64,000 bases of DNA from positions 5,261,001 to 5,325,000 of the forward strand of contig NZ_JAPENW010000001.1 of NCBI RefSeq assembly GCF_026341855.1. Reading direction: 5' to 3'. Source of the stretch: Streptomyces sp. NBC_00568. Lineage in GTDB: Bacteria; Actinomycetota; Actinomycetes; Streptomycetales; Streptomycetaceae. The notes under the pieces are model-generated. The model was not told the origin of the DNA. It saw nothing but the letters and a program-made list of their open reading frames with translations, and ran no database searches. Position 1 is the first letter of the stretch; every line of letters starts with the position of its first letter. Shown here piece after piece: positions 8,849 to 17,333 of this stretch. Made by a program: the position numbers and the translations under genes.

Positions 8849-8875
8849 AACCCCGGTCACCGGGTGGCCGGGGTT
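8849..8875 (+). terminator. Hairpin terminator after the PucR-type gene
   Basis: AACCCCGGTCACC pairs with GGTGGCCGGGGTT over 13 bp with one G-U pair; the tip opens to form the loop. TCGTTCC follows. It separates the PucR gene from the ArsR/MFS unit. Confidence 0.7.
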
Positions 8876-8891
8876 TCGTTCCGGCAGATGT

Positions 8892-8933
8892 GAAAGAAAA
8901 GTTGCGCAATTTTAGTTGCGCAACTTTTCTTTC
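8892..8933. promoter_or_regulatory. Perfect 18-bp inverted repeat, probable operator of the ArsR-type gene
   Basis: GAAAGAAAAGTTGCGCAA (8892-8909) is exactly repeated in inverse orientation at 8916-8933 with a 6-base TTTTAG spacer. Each arm itself contains the palindrome TTGCGCAA. The block is AT-rich in a strongly GC-rich region and ends 17 bases before the ATG of the ArsR-type repressor. I infer an autoregulatory operator overlapping the promoter, with two repressor dimers spaced 14 bp centre to centre. Confidence 0.8.
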
Positions 8934-8950
8934 GTATCTAGGGTCGGGTC

Positions 8951-9538
8951 ATGGCCAGCAAGGAGAACCGCCGGATCACGGACGTGGGCACGCTCAAGGC
9001 TCTCGGACACCCACTGCGGATGCAGCTGTACCGTGCTCTGCTCGTCGCGGGCGCGGCCACCGCGTCCCAGTTGGGTGAGCAGGTCGATGAGGCGCCGTCG
9101 CTCGTCAGCTACCACCTGCGCAAGCTCGCCGAGTACGGGCTGATCGAGGAGGCCGAGCCGCGCAGCGGGGACGGCCGTGAGCGGTGGTGGCAGGCGGCGT
9201 CGGACGGCGTCAGTGTCCGGGGCGCCGACTTCCGGGACGCGCCGGAGAAGAAGGCCGCCCATCTCGCCTTCACCCGGCTCTACCACGACCAGCGCAGTGA
9301 GCTCTACCGGCGCTACCTCGACGAACGAGCCACCTGGCCGACGGATTGGAAAGACGCCGCGGCCGACGCGGAGGCGACTCTGCGGCTGACGGCGGTCCAA
9401 CTGAGCGAGCTGAAGGACGAGTTGCTCGCCGTCATCAGGAAGTTCGACGAGAGGGGCCGCGCGGACGAAGCGGCCGGTGAGACCGAAGGGCGCGAGAACG
9501 TCGCGCTGCACCTGTACGGATTCCCGTTCCGCTTCTGA
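8951..9538 (+). CDS. ArsR-family winged-helix repressor
   Basis: 195 residues. The N-terminal winged helix reads TLKALGHPLRMQLYRALLVAGAATASQLGEQVDEAPSLVSYHLRKLAEYGLIEEA, followed by DGRERWWQA, which is the ArsR/DUF5937-like pattern of helix_turn_helix_5 repressors. No metal-binding cysteine motif is present, so it is more likely a small-molecule-sensing repressor than a metal sensor. It sits 20 bases before an MFS exporter and directly behind a perfect inverted repeat, so it very probably represses its own operon. Confidence 0.88.
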   Translation: MASKENRRITDVGTLKALGHPLRMQLYRALLVAGAATASQLGEQVDEAPSLVSYHLRKLAEYGLIEEAEPRSGDGRERWWQAASDGVSVRGADFRDAPEKKAAHLAFTRLYHDQRSELYRRYLDERATWPTDWKDAAADAEATLRLTAVQLSELKDELLAVIRKFDERGRADEAAGETEGRENVALHLYGFPFRF

Positions 9539-9558
9539 CCCCGAGAGGACCCGGCCCC

Positions 9559-10923
9559 ATGACCACGACCGTCATACCGCCCGCCACCCAGGCCCCCCGC
9601 ACACCTGCTCACCGCGACGGTAACGTCCTGCGCTGGCTCGGCGCCTACGCCTCGTCGATGATCGGCGACAACGTCTGCTACATCGCGTTGTCCTGGGCGG
9701 CCGTGCAGTCCGGAACGCCCGCGCAGGCAGGGCTGGTGATGACCGTGAGCGCGGTTCCCCGGGCCCTGTTAATGCTCGGCGGTGGCGTGGTCGCCGACCG
9801 GTTCGGGCCGCGGAAAGTCGTCATCGGCAGCGACGCCGTGCGCTGCGTCGCCGTGCTCGCCCTGGCCGCGCTGCTGTTCGCGACCAGCCCGAGCCTGTGG
9901 CTGCTGGCCCTGCTCGCCGTCGTCTTCGGCGCTGTCGACGCCGTCTTCATGCCCGCCGTGGGTGCCCTGCCGGCCCGCATCACGAGCCGGGACCAACTCG
10001 CCCGCGTCCAGGGCATGCGGGGCCTGGCGATCCGCTTCGCCAACGTGGTCGGCGCACCGCTCGGCGGTCTCGGTGTGGCGCTCGGGGGAGCGGCGGCGGC
10101 CTTCGGGCTCGCGGGGATGCTGATCGCCGTGTCGGTGCCGCTGCTGATCTCCGTACGGATGCGGGAGCTGCCCGCGGGCGACGAGGACGTGTCCTCCGGG
10201 ACACGCGCCGCGGAGGACACGGGGCACGCGCGCGTGGCCGTCGGCGCGGCGGGCGCGGAGGGCGCGAAGGGCGCGGACAGTGAGGGTGCCGGGCCGGGGC
10301 GGCCCGCACGGGCCACCGCCTGGCGGGACCTCCGCGAAGGGCTGCGTTACATCCGGCGCCACCGCGTCCTCGCCCCGCTCATCGCCGTCATCGCGCTCGG
10401 TGACCTCGGATTCGTCGGGCCGCTGAACGTGGGCCTGGCCCTGCTGGCCGACCAGCGGGGCTGGGGCGCGGCCGGGATGGGCTGGGTGCTCGCCGGGTTC
10501 GGGACCGGCGCGGGGACCGCCGCGCTGCTGCTGACCGTGCGGGGGCGGCTGCCGCACGCGGGACGTCTGGCCGCCGTGGCGATCCTCGCGGGCTCGGTCG
10601 CGATCGGCGCGCTCGCCTTCGTACCGAACGTCGCGGCGGCCGTCGGGGTCGCCCTGCTCGTCGGCTTGCTCGCCGGACTCAGCGGCGCCCTGTGCGGCGC
10701 GCTGCTGCAGACCCAGACGGACCCCGCCTACCTGGGCCGGGTCAGTGCCGTCTCCGGCATCGTCAGCCTCGGCCTCGCGCCGCTCAGCATGCCGCTGACC
10801 GCCGCCGCGATCGGCTGGTGGGGCACCGGCCCCGTCTTCGTCACCAGCGCCGCGGTGTGCGGCCTCGGCGGCGTCCTCGCCCTGGGCGTGCGGGGTCTCC
10901 GCAAGGCGGAACTGCCTGGCTGA
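9559..10923 (+). CDS. MFS efflux transporter
   Basis: 454 residues with about 12 hydrophobic segments and the MFS motif A-like stretch GGVVADRFGPRKVV between helices 2 and 3. A Gly/Ala/Glu-rich cytoplasmic loop lies near residues 205-250. It resembles the enterobactin exporter/DHA3-type branch (MFS_3). It is probably an exporter of a drug or toxic metabolite sensed by the upstream ArsR-type repressor. Codon 9769-9771 is TTA, so full translation may depend on the bldA tRNA. GAGAGGA precedes the ATG. A degenerate copy of its 3' end lies downstream. Confidence 0.9.
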   Translation: MTTTVIPPATQAPRTPAHRDGNVLRWLGAYASSMIGDNVCYIALSWAAVQSGTPAQAGLVMTVSAVPRALLMLGGGVVADRFGPRKVVIGSDAVRCVAVLALAALLFATSPSLWLLALLAVVFGAVDAVFMPAVGALPARITSRDQLARVQGMRGLAIRFANVVGAPLGGLGVALGGAAAAFGLAGMLIAVSVPLLISVRMRELPAGDEDVSSGTRAAEDTGHARVAVGAAGAEGAKGADSEGAGPGRPARATAWRDLREGLRYIRRHRVLAPLIAVIALGDLGFVGPLNVGLALLADQRGWGAAGMGWVLAGFGTGAGTAALLLTVRGRLPHAGRLAAVAILAGSVAIGALAFVPNVAAAVGVALLVGLLAGLSGALCGALLQTQTDPAYLGRVSAVSGIVSLGLAPLSMPLTAAAIGWWGTGPVFVTSAAVCGLGGVLALGVRGLRKAELPG

Positions 10924-11287
10924 CCGTTGGCTGCCGAGGGGGTCTGGCGGCCGATGGCCACCGAAGGGGGGCCCGGTGGCCCGGCGACGGGCCTCGGCGG
11001 CGTCGTCGCCCTGGGCGTGCGGGACCTGCGGAACGCCGAACTGCCCGGCTGACCATCGGCCGCCGATTGGGCCCGGCCACCGTCGGCCGCCGAATGGGCT
11101 CGACGATCGCCGGCTGCCGAACGAGTCTGCGACCGTTGGCCGCCGAATCAGTCTGGCGAGCGTTGGCCGCCGAAGGGCTCTGGCAAATGTTGGCTGCCGA
11201 AGGGTCCGGCGGCGGTCCGGGGGCCGCCGGAGGGTCCGGGCGGCACGGCGGCCGTTGCCGGCCGAGGCGCCGGGCGACCCGGCGTCG
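10924..11287. repeat. Degenerate repeat tract with a copy of the MFS gene 3' end
   Basis: This 364-base gene-free stretch begins with a diverged copy of the end of the transporter gene. 10990-11054 parallels 10859-10924, including GGCGGCGT.CTCGCCCTGGG, the final codons and the TGACC at the stop. After it come at least six imperfect copies of a (G)TTGGC(C/T)GCCGAA(T/G)GGG.TCTGGC-type unit up to about 11210. It looks like repeated tandem duplication and decay, not a functional gene. No promoter is obvious. Confidence 0.7.
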
Positions 11288-11923
11288 TCAGATCCCCAGC
11301 TGCTTCGCCTCGTGCAGCTTGGCGATCGCGTCCTTGTCGCCGTCCAGCTCGACGTCCGCCACACCTTGTCGGCCGAACGCGAACATCAGCAGTTCCGAGG
11401 GCTCGCCGGTCACCGTCACGACCGGCGTGCCCTTGTTCAGCACCGCCGTCTGGCCGTTCGGACGGCGCAGGACCACACCCGTCGGGGCGCCGCGGCCCAT
11501 CAGCCGGGCCGTGCGGTCCAGGCGCGACCACAGGGCCTCCTGGAACACCGCGTCCAGCTCGCGCGGCGTCCAGTCCGGCTGCGCGCGCCGCACGTCCTCG
11601 GTGTGGACGTAGAACTCGACCACGTTCGACGCCTCGTCGATCTGCTTCAGGGAGAACGGCGAGAAGCGGGGCGGGCCGGTACGGACCAGCTGGACCAGCT
11701 CCTCGTACGGCTTCTCGGCGAACTCCGTCATCACCCGCTCCAGGCGGGGCCCGAGCTGCTTGACGAGGAGGCCGCCGGCGGCGTCGGGGCGGCGCTCACG
11801 CACCACCACGTGCGCGGCGAGGTCCCGGCTGGACCAGCCCTCGCACAGGGTGGGCGCGTCCGGGCCCACCGCCTCCAACAGATCGGCGAGGAGAAGTCGT
11901 TCACGCTTCGCATGGGTCGACAT
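11288..11923 (-). CDS. TIGR03085-type DinB-like protein (maleylpyruvate isomerase superfamily)
   Basis: 211 residues, starting at the ATG at 11923 (MSTHAKRERLLLADLLEAVGPDAPTLCEGWSSRDLAAHVVVRERRP). The conserved WSSRDLAAHV segment carries the metal-binding His of the DinB/mycothiol-dependent isomerase fold. The C-terminal SCP2-like half (GVVLRRPNGQTAVL to GEPSELLMFAFGRQ) matches the TIGR03085 family found in most actinobacteria. The substrate is unknown. It is divergent from hisI with a 142-base gap. A longer open frame upstream was rejected as overlapping the hisI promoter. Confidence 0.85.
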   Translation of the reverse strand: MSTHAKRERLLLADLLEAVGPDAPTLCEGWSSRDLAAHVVVRERRPDAAGGLLVKQLGPRLERVMTEFAEKPYEELVQLVRTGPPRFSPFSLKQIDEASNVVEFYVHTEDVRRAQPDWTPRELDAVFQEALWSRLDRTARLMGRGAPTGVVLRRPNGQTAVLNKGTPVVTVTGEPSELLMFAFGRQGVADVELDGDKDAIAKLHEAKQLGI

Positions 11924-12065
11924 GTCAGCAAGCCTACGACCGGGTAGCCGCCGCGCCCAGTGGAGAGCGCGCCGGATCCGGCGGGATCCGCCCGGGGCCG
12001 GCCTCGGGGGTCCGGCCTGTGGACAACGGCCGGGTGCGACGGTCCGGCGCGGCACAATGGCACCC

Positions 12066-12479
12066 ATGACCAGCACGCCTTCGCCCAGCAGCCTGGACCC
12101 CGAGATCGCCGCCCGCCTCAAGCGCAGCGCCGACGGACTCGTCCCCGCCATCGCCCAGCAGTACGACACCGGTGAGGTGCTGATGCTCGGCTGGATGGAC
12201 GACGAGGCGCTGCATCGCACGCTCACCACGGGCCGCTGCACCTATTGGTCGCGCAGCCGCCAGGAGTACTGGGTCAAGGGCGACACCTCCGGCCACTTCC
12301 AGCACGTCAAGTCCGTGGCCCTGGACTGCGACGCCGACACCGTCCTCGTGCGCGTCGACCAGGTGGGCGCCGCCTGCCACACCGGGGCCCGCACCTGTTT
12401 CGACGCCGACGTGCTGCTGAAGGACCCCGGCCACCGCCCCGAGGACGCCGATTCCGGCGTACCCGCCCGGAATCAGTAA
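12066..12479 (+). CDS. hisI: Phosphoribosyl-AMP cyclohydrolase
   Basis: 137 residues. It opens the adenine ring of phosphoribosyl-AMP in histidine synthesis. The family signatures are visible: LGWMDDEALHRTLTTG, YWSRSRQEYWVKGDTSGH, DCDADTVLVRVDQ, and CHTGARTCF with the Zn/Mg-binding cysteines. It is the single-domain form without HisE. It lies apart from the main his operon and ends 11 bases before trpE, so histidine and tryptophan genes share a transcript here. Confidence 0.96.
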   Translation: MTSTPSPSSLDPEIAARLKRSADGLVPAIAQQYDTGEVLMLGWMDDEALHRTLTTGRCTYWSRSRQEYWVKGDTSGHFQHVKSVALDCDADTVLVRVDQVGAACHTGARTCFDADVLLKDPGHRPEDADSGVPARNQ

Positions 12480-12490
12480 GGTCAGCCGCC

Positions 12491-13978
12491 ATGGACCTCG
12501 AGACGTTCCGCAAGCTGGCCACCGACCGCCGTGTCATCCCCGTCAGCCGCAAACTGCTCGCGGACGGCGACACGCCGGTCGCGCTCTACCGCAAGCTGGC
12601 CGCCGAGCGCCCCGGCACGTTCCTGCTCGAATCCGCGGAGAACGGCCGCACCTCCCTGTCCTGGTCCCGCTACTCCTTCGTGGGCGTCCGCTCCGCCGCG
12701 ACCCTCACCGAGCGGGACGGACAGGCGCACTGGCTCGGCACACCGCCCGTCGGCGTCCCCGTGGACGGCGATCCGCTCGCGGCCCTGCGCGCCACCATCG
12801 AGGCCCTGCACACCCCGCACGGCGAGGGACTGCCCCCCTTCACCGGCGGCATGGTCGGCTATCTGGGCTACGACATCGTGCGCCGCCTGGAGAAGATCGG
12901 CCCCGGCGAGCGGGACGACCTGAAGCTGCCCGAGCTGACCATGCTGCTCACCAGCGACCTCGCAGTCCTGGACCACTGGGACGGCTCGGTCCAGTTGATC
13001 GCCAACGCGATCAACCACAACGACCTCGACACCGGCGTCGACGAGGCCTACGCGGACGCCGTCGCCCGTCTCGACGCCATGGAGGCCGACCTCTCGCGCG
13101 CGGTGTCCCAGCCGCCCGCCGCGCTCCCGCCCTCCGAGCTCCCCGAGTACACCGCGCTCTGGGGCGGCCCCGACTTCCAGGACGCCGTCGAGGACATCAA
13201 GGAGCGCATCAGGGCCGGAGAGGCCTTCCAGGTCGTCCCCTCCCAGCGCTTCGAAACGCCGTGCACCGCCAGCGCGTTGGACGTCTACCGGGTACTGCGG
13301 GCGACCAACCCGTCGCCGTACATGTACCTGTTCCGCTTCGACGGCTTCGACGTCGTCGGCTCCTCCCCGGAGGCCCTGGTCAAGGTCGAGGACGGGCAGG
13401 CGATGGTGCACCCCATCGCGGGCACCCGGCCGCGTGGCGCGACCGTCCAGGACGACCAGGCCCTCGCCGACGAGCTGCTCGCCGACCCCAAGGAGCGCGC
13501 CGAGCACCTCATGCTCGTCGACCTGGGACGCAACGACCTCGGACGGGTCTGCGAGCCCGGCTCCGTCGAGGTCGTCGACTTCATGTCCATCGAGCGGTAC
13601 TCGCACGTCATGCACATCGTCTCCACGGTGACCGGCCGGGTCGCCGCGGGCCGTACGGCCTTCGACGTGCTCACCGCCTGCTTCCCCGCCGGCACCCTCT
13701 CCGGCGCGCCCAAGCCACGCGCGATGCAGATCATCGACGAACTGGAGCCCTCCCGGCGCGGGTTGTACGGCGGCTGCGTCGGCTACCTGGACTTCGCCGG
13801 CGACTCCGACACCGCCATCGCCATCCGTACGGCCCTGCTGCGCGACGGCACGGCGTACGTCCAGGCCGGCGCAGGCATCGTCGCCGACTCGGTGCCGGCC
13901 GCGGAGGACGACGAGTGCCGCAACAAGGCGGCGGCGGTCCTGCGCGCGGTGCACACCGCGAACCGGCTCGGGCGGTAG
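12491..13978 (+). CDS. trpE: Anthranilate synthase component I
   Basis: 495 residues. It converts chorismate, with ammonia from TrpG, to anthranilate. The N-terminal feedback site FLLESAENG (Trp-binding LLES) and the catalytic C-terminal blocks IAGTRPRG, LVDLGRNDLGR and FPAGTLSGAPKPRAMQIIDELE are intact. It is monofunctional: no TrpG domain is fused and no trpG follows. It is 11 bases behind hisI with no room for a leader peptide, so attenuation immediately upstream is excluded. Confidence 0.97.
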   Translation: MDLETFRKLATDRRVIPVSRKLLADGDTPVALYRKLAAERPGTFLLESAENGRTSLSWSRYSFVGVRSAATLTERDGQAHWLGTPPVGVPVDGDPLAALRATIEALHTPHGEGLPPFTGGMVGYLGYDIVRRLEKIGPGERDDLKLPELTMLLTSDLAVLDHWDGSVQLIANAINHNDLDTGVDEAYADAVARLDAMEADLSRAVSQPPAALPPSELPEYTALWGGPDFQDAVEDIKERIRAGEAFQVVPSQRFETPCTASALDVYRVLRATNPSPYMYLFRFDGFDVVGSSPEALVKVEDGQAMVHPIAGTRPRGATVQDDQALADELLADPKERAEHLMLVDLGRNDLGRVCEPGSVEVVDFMSIERYSHVMHIVSTVTGRVAAGRTAFDVLTACFPAGTLSGAPKPRAMQIIDELEPSRRGLYGGCVGYLDFAGDSDTAIAIRTALLRDGTAYVQAGAGIVADSVPAAEDDECRNKAAAVLRAVHTANRLGR

Positions 13979-14183
13979 CACGTAACCGGCTCCGGCCCCG
14001 GCTCCGGCTCGGGTGTGCCGGTGCCGGGCCGCCCGGCTCGTGCGGTCGGGCGACGGGCCGCCTCCGGCGGGCGGTTGGCGTACCGCACGACCGTGCTCCG
14101 GGCCGTGCGATCGAGGGCGATAGGACGAGGCTCACGCGGCCCCGGGTGACGGTTCGCCCGGGGTTCAGGCGATAGTGGGGTAC

Positions 14184-14828
14184 GTGACTGCTGTACCTCA
14201 CCCCCGATCCGAAGCCGCGGGACCCGACAGGTCCGGCCGGCGCAGCCTCGCCGTGACCCTGCTGAGCGGCGCGCTCGGCGCGGCCGTGGCCCTGCTGTCC
14301 ACCCGGCAGAGCTGGGCGGAGGGGACCGCGACCGTGGCGGGCGGAGCCTTCCCGCTGACCGCCAAGGGCAGCGACGTCACGGGTGTGCCCGCGGCGCTCG
14401 CGATAGTGGGCCTCGCCGCGCTCGTCGCCGTCTTCGCCGTACGCCGCTCCGGCCGCCTCCTGGTCTCCGCGCTGCTCGCGCTCTCCGGCGCCGGCACGGT
14501 CGTCGCCGCCGTCCTCGGCGCGGGCGACAGCTCCGCCCTCGACGAGCGGGCCGCCGCCGCCTCGGGCAACACCGCCGCCACCGCGAGCGGGCTCAGCCAC
14601 ACCGTCTGGCCGTACGTGGCCGCGGCGGGCGGAGCGCTCATCCTGCTCGCCGGGCTGCTCGCCGTGCGCTACGGACGGCTGTGGCCCGCCATGTCAGGCC
14701 GCTACGAGCGGGACGGCAGGCCCCGGCCCCGCAAGGTCAAGCCCGTCGACCCGGACCGCCCCGAGGACCTCTGGAAGGCCCTCGACCGAGGCGAGGACCC
14801 GACCGGTCCCGACCCCGCGGGGACCTAG
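14184..14828 (+). CDS. TIGR02234-type Trp-operon-associated membrane protein
   Basis: About 214 residues with four hydrophobic segments (LAVTLLSGALGAAVALLS, AALAIVGLAALVAVFAV, LLVSALLALSGAGTVVAAVLGA, VWPYVAAAGGALILLAGLLAV) and a charged cytoplasmic tail ending in DPDRPEDLWKALDRGEDPT. This protein is found with trp genes in actinobacteria; its role is unknown. The GTG at 14184 (VTAVPHPRSE) is preferred over the in-frame GTG at 14175. Neither has a good ribosome site. Confidence 0.82.
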   Translation: MTAVPHPRSEAAGPDRSGRRSLAVTLLSGALGAAVALLSTRQSWAEGTATVAGGAFPLTAKGSDVTGVPAALAIVGLAALVAVFAVRRSGRLLVSALLALSGAGTVVAAVLGAGDSSALDERAAAASGNTAATASGLSHTVWPYVAAAGGALILLAGLLAVRYGRLWPAMSGRYERDGRPRPRKVKPVDPDRPEDLWKALDRGEDPTGPDPAGT

Positions 14829-14988
14829 GTCCCGCGACCCGCGGGGTCGTTCGCCCCGGGTCCTTGGTCGTGACTCGGCCGGACGGACGCGCGAGCAACG
14901 ACCCCCCGCTCACCGCGGCCCCGTACGTACGGGACAATGGACGGCGAGCGTCCGACTCACACACGCATACAGCAACGAGGAGCAAGTC

Positions 14989-15237
14989 ATGGCGGGCAGC
15001 AGCCACGGTCACACCCCGGCCGCCTGGACCGGTGTCATCATCGCCTTCATCGGTTTCTGCATCGCGGGTGCCTACATGGTGATGGCCGAACCGCTGGGCT
15101 TCTGGGGCGGCATGGTCGTCGTGGTCCTCGGCGGTGTCGTCGGCATGGTCATGCGGAGCATGGGCCTGGGCCAGCCGAAGACCTCTTCCGCGCAGCCCGC
15201 GCACACGGCGCGCGAGACCGTGGGCGCCGACGCCTGA
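14989..15237 (+). CDS. HGxxPAAW-type small membrane protein
   Basis: 82 residues beginning MAGSSHGHTPAAW, the motif that names the family, followed by two membrane helices (TGVIIAFIGFCIAGAYMVMA and WGGMVVVVLGGVVGMVMRSMG) and a short hydrophilic tail. It occurs in Streptomyces between trpE and trpC. No function is known. GAGGAG lies about 8 bases before the ATG. Confidence 0.85.
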   Translation: MAGSSHGHTPAAWTGVIIAFIGFCIAGAYMVMAEPLGFWGGMVVVVLGGVVGMVMRSMGLGQPKTSSAQPAHTARETVGADA

Positions 15238-15255
15238 CCCACCGAGGCTTCGCCG

Positions 15256-15287
15256 AAGGCGGTCCCGGCACACGCCGGGGCCGCCTT
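15256..15287 (+). terminator. Hairpin terminator after the HGxxPAAW gene
   Basis: AAGGCGGTCCCGGC and GCCGGGGCCGCCTT pair over 14 bp (one G-U) around an ACAC loop, 18 bases after the stop; TTTCG follows. Confidence 0.75.
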
Positions 15288-15328
15288 TCGCGTACGCGGG
15301 CGAGCGCCCGCCGCGCGCGAGAGGCAGA

Positions 15329-15793
15329 ATGCGTCGGGTGAACGCCGAAACCCAGAGGGTGACACAGGCAGGGTCCGGTGCCGGTGCCGGTGCCGGTGCC
15401 GTGGTGCGGCGGCTCGGCGTTCCCGGCGGAGTGCTCGCGGCCGTCGCCGGGGCCTTCGCGTACGTCGGGGCCGTCGACCCCAATCAGCCCGGTCACTACC
15501 CGGTCTGCCCGCTGCTGCGCCTCACGGGCCTGTACTGCCCCGGCTGCGGCGGTCTGCGCAGCGCCCACGCCTTCGTGCACGGAGACCTCGCCACGGCGCT
15601 CACGGACAACGCGCTCGCCGTCGGCGGCTACCTGGCCTTCGCGGTGGTGTGGGCCGTCTGGGTGATCCGTGCGGTGCGAGGACGGCCCGTGCGGCTCGAT
15701 CTCGGACCGCTCCACCTGTGGAGCGTGGGCGCGTTGGTGCTGGTCTTCACGGTTGTCCGGAACCTGCCGTCCGGCGGCTGGCTACATCCTTGA
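15329..15793 (+). CDS. DUF2752 membrane protein
   Basis: 154 residues from the ATG at 15329, with GAGAGG 4 bases upstream; an in-frame GTG at 15338 is possible. The DUF2752 signature LYCPGCGGLRSAHAF lies at about residues 66-80 with its CxxC pair. It is flanked by three hydrophobic helices (GVLAAVAGAFAYVGAV, AVGGYLAFAVVWAVWVI, LWSVGALVLVFTVV). Role unknown. It sits just upstream of the trpC promoter region (15794-15959), which is locally AT-rich and holds a short CCGTC/GACGG hairpin at 15886-15898. Confidence 0.85.
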   Translation: MRRVNAETQRVTQAGSGAGAGAGAVVRRLGVPGGVLAAVAGAFAYVGAVDPNQPGHYPVCPLLRLTGLYCPGCGGLRSAHAFVHGDLATALTDNALAVGGYLAFAVVWAVWVIRAVRGRPVRLDLGPLHLWSVGALVLVFTVVRNLPSGGWLHP

Positions 15794-15959
15794 TCAAATG
15801 ACAAATGTCCAGGTAATGGGACCGGCGTCAACCGGATGCGAGGGCTACGCCTTCCTCCGGATACCATCGCAGTGACCCGACTTTTCCGTCAGGGACGGTG
15901 CACCCGGGTCGACTGCTCCACCGCTTCAACCGTCCACCGCAGGGAAGGGGGCCGCTCGC

Positions 15960-16769
15960 GTGAGTGTGCTCGACGAGATCATCGACGGAGTCCGTGCCGA
16001 CCTCGCGGAGCGGCAGGCGCGCGTCAGCCTCGACGAGCTCAAGGAACGCGCGGCGAAGGCTCCTGCGGCCAAGGACGGCGTGGCCGCCCTGCGCGGTGAC
16101 GGCGTCAAGGTCATCTGCGAGGTCAAGCGGTCCAGCCCGTCCAAGGGCGCGCTCGCCGCGATCGCCGACCCCGCCGCCCTGGCCGCCGACTACGAGGCGG
16201 GCGGCGCGGCCGTCATCTCCGTCCTCACCGAGCAGCGCCGCTTCGGCGGTTCGCTCGCGGACCTGGAGGCCGTCCGCGCCCGCGTGGACATCCCGGTGCT
16301 GCGCAAGGACTTCATCGTCACGTCGTACCAGCTCTGGGAGGCCCGCGCCTACGGCGCCGACCTGGCGCTGCTCATCGTCGCGGCCCTCGACCAGCCCGCC
16401 CTGGAGTCCCTCATCGAGCGAGCCGAGTCCATCGGGCTCACGCCGCTGGTCGAGGTGCACGACGAGGACGAGGTCGAGCGCGCGGTGGACGCCGGCGCGA
16501 AGATCATCGGTGTCAACGCGCGCAACCTCAAGACGCTCAAGGTCGACCGTACGACCTTCGAGCGGCTCGCCCCCGAGATCCCGGACAACCTCGTCAAGAT
16601 CGCCGAGTCCGGTGTCCGCGGCCCGCACGACCTCATCGCGTACGCCAACGCGGGCGCCGACGCGGTCCTGGTCGGCGAGTCCCTCGTCACCGGCCGCGAC
16701 CCGAAGACCGCCGTCTCCGACCTGGTCGCCGCGGGCGCCCACCCGGCCCTGCGGCACGGACGGGACTGA
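15960..16769 (+). CDS. trpC: Indole-3-glycerol phosphate synthase
   Basis: 269 residues, (beta/alpha)8 barrel. Key residues are visible in CEVKRSSPSKG (Lys/Ser/Pro), VLRKDFIV (catalytic Lys), ALLIVAAL, LVEVHDEDE, GVNARNLKT, IAESGVRG and VGESLV. It converts CdRP to indole-3-glycerol phosphate. The GTG start is preceded by GGGAAGGGGGCC. No trpD or trpF is adjacent; PriA in this window probably supplies the preceding isomerisation. Confidence 0.96.
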   Translation: MSVLDEIIDGVRADLAERQARVSLDELKERAAKAPAAKDGVAALRGDGVKVICEVKRSSPSKGALAAIADPAALAADYEAGGAAVISVLTEQRRFGGSLADLEAVRARVDIPVLRKDFIVTSYQLWEARAYGADLALLIVAALDQPALESLIERAESIGLTPLVEVHDEDEVERAVDAGAKIIGVNARNLKTLKVDRTTFERLAPEIPDNLVKIAESGVRGPHDLIAYANAGADAVLVGESLVTGRDPKTAVSDLVAAGAHPALRHGRD

Positions 16770-16998
16770 CCCGCCGGTGACCATCCCGACCCTCGCCCCC
16801 GCCGTACCCCGTCCGGGCCTGTGCCCCGACGGCGTACCGGCGCGCGCGGGGTCGGTCCTGCCGCGTCCGGCCGGAGAGGTCCCGCCGGCCCGGGCCGGGT
16901 CACCCGCGCCGGGGCCGGACGGCGGGGACCCGCTCCCGACCGTCGCGCCGGGCACGCACTCCTCCCTTCCCGGGGACACGTACGCCGGGCGCCCCCGT

Positions 16999-17208
16999 GT
17001 GCCGTCCGCCGCCGTGCTCCCGGTCCCTTCGGCGGCCCGTGACCCCTACGCCCGGCTCGCCCGCGGCTGTCGGCCGCGTGGCTGCCGGGCGCCCGCACGC
17101 CGGGTGCACGGGCGCCGGGTCCGTTACGTCATCGGCGACGAGCCGGGTCAGGTCAACGGCATGCGATGGCCCGAGCGCGTGCGCGCGCTCGCGCCCTTCC
17201 CGGCCTAG
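16999..17208 (+). CDS. trpM: TrpM-like tryptophan biosynthesis modulator
   Basis: Small basic protein between trpC and trpB, the position of trpM in Streptomyces. The conserved part is RDPYARLARGCRPRGCRAP and VHGRRVRYVIGDEPGQVNGMRW, about 45 residues before the stop. The start is uncertain: GTG at 16999 gives 69 residues, GTG at 17014 gives 64, and the frame is open back to a GTG at 16777 (143 residues, Pro/Ala-rich extension). No good ribosome site marks any of them. In S. coelicolor TrpM is reported to modulate tryptophan supply and development; the mechanism is unclear. Confidence 0.7.
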   Translation: MPSAAVLPVPSAARDPYARLARGCRPRGCRAPARRVHGRRVRYVIGDEPGQVNGMRWPERVRALAPFPA

Positions 17209-17219
17209 TCCGCCTCGCG

Positions 17220-17241
17220 GGTGGACCGGGCCGAGTCCACC
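17220..17241 (+). promoter_or_regulatory. Hairpin just after trpM
   Basis: GGTGGAC and GTCCACC pair around CGGGCCGA, 12 bases after the stop. The surrounding 27-base sequence (GTGGACCG.GCCGAGTCC) is imperfectly repeated at about 17248-17266. It could be a weak terminator or an mRNA element between trpM and trpB. Confidence 0.4.
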
Positions 17242-17333
17242 TCACGCGTGGACCGAGCCGAGTCCGGCACCCCCAGTCATCGAGGCGGCACATCCGTCTC
17301 CTGCGCGGGCGGGTCGGCGGCGGGGCGGGCGGT

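Noticed and set aside
4611..10923. A secondary-metabolite gene cluster around the LuxR regulator and MFS exporter
   Set aside because: No biosynthetic enzymes lie nearby; the genes look independently controlled.
12480..12490. A tryptophan attenuator leader before trpE
   Set aside because: Only 11 bases separate hisI from trpE, so no leader peptide fits.
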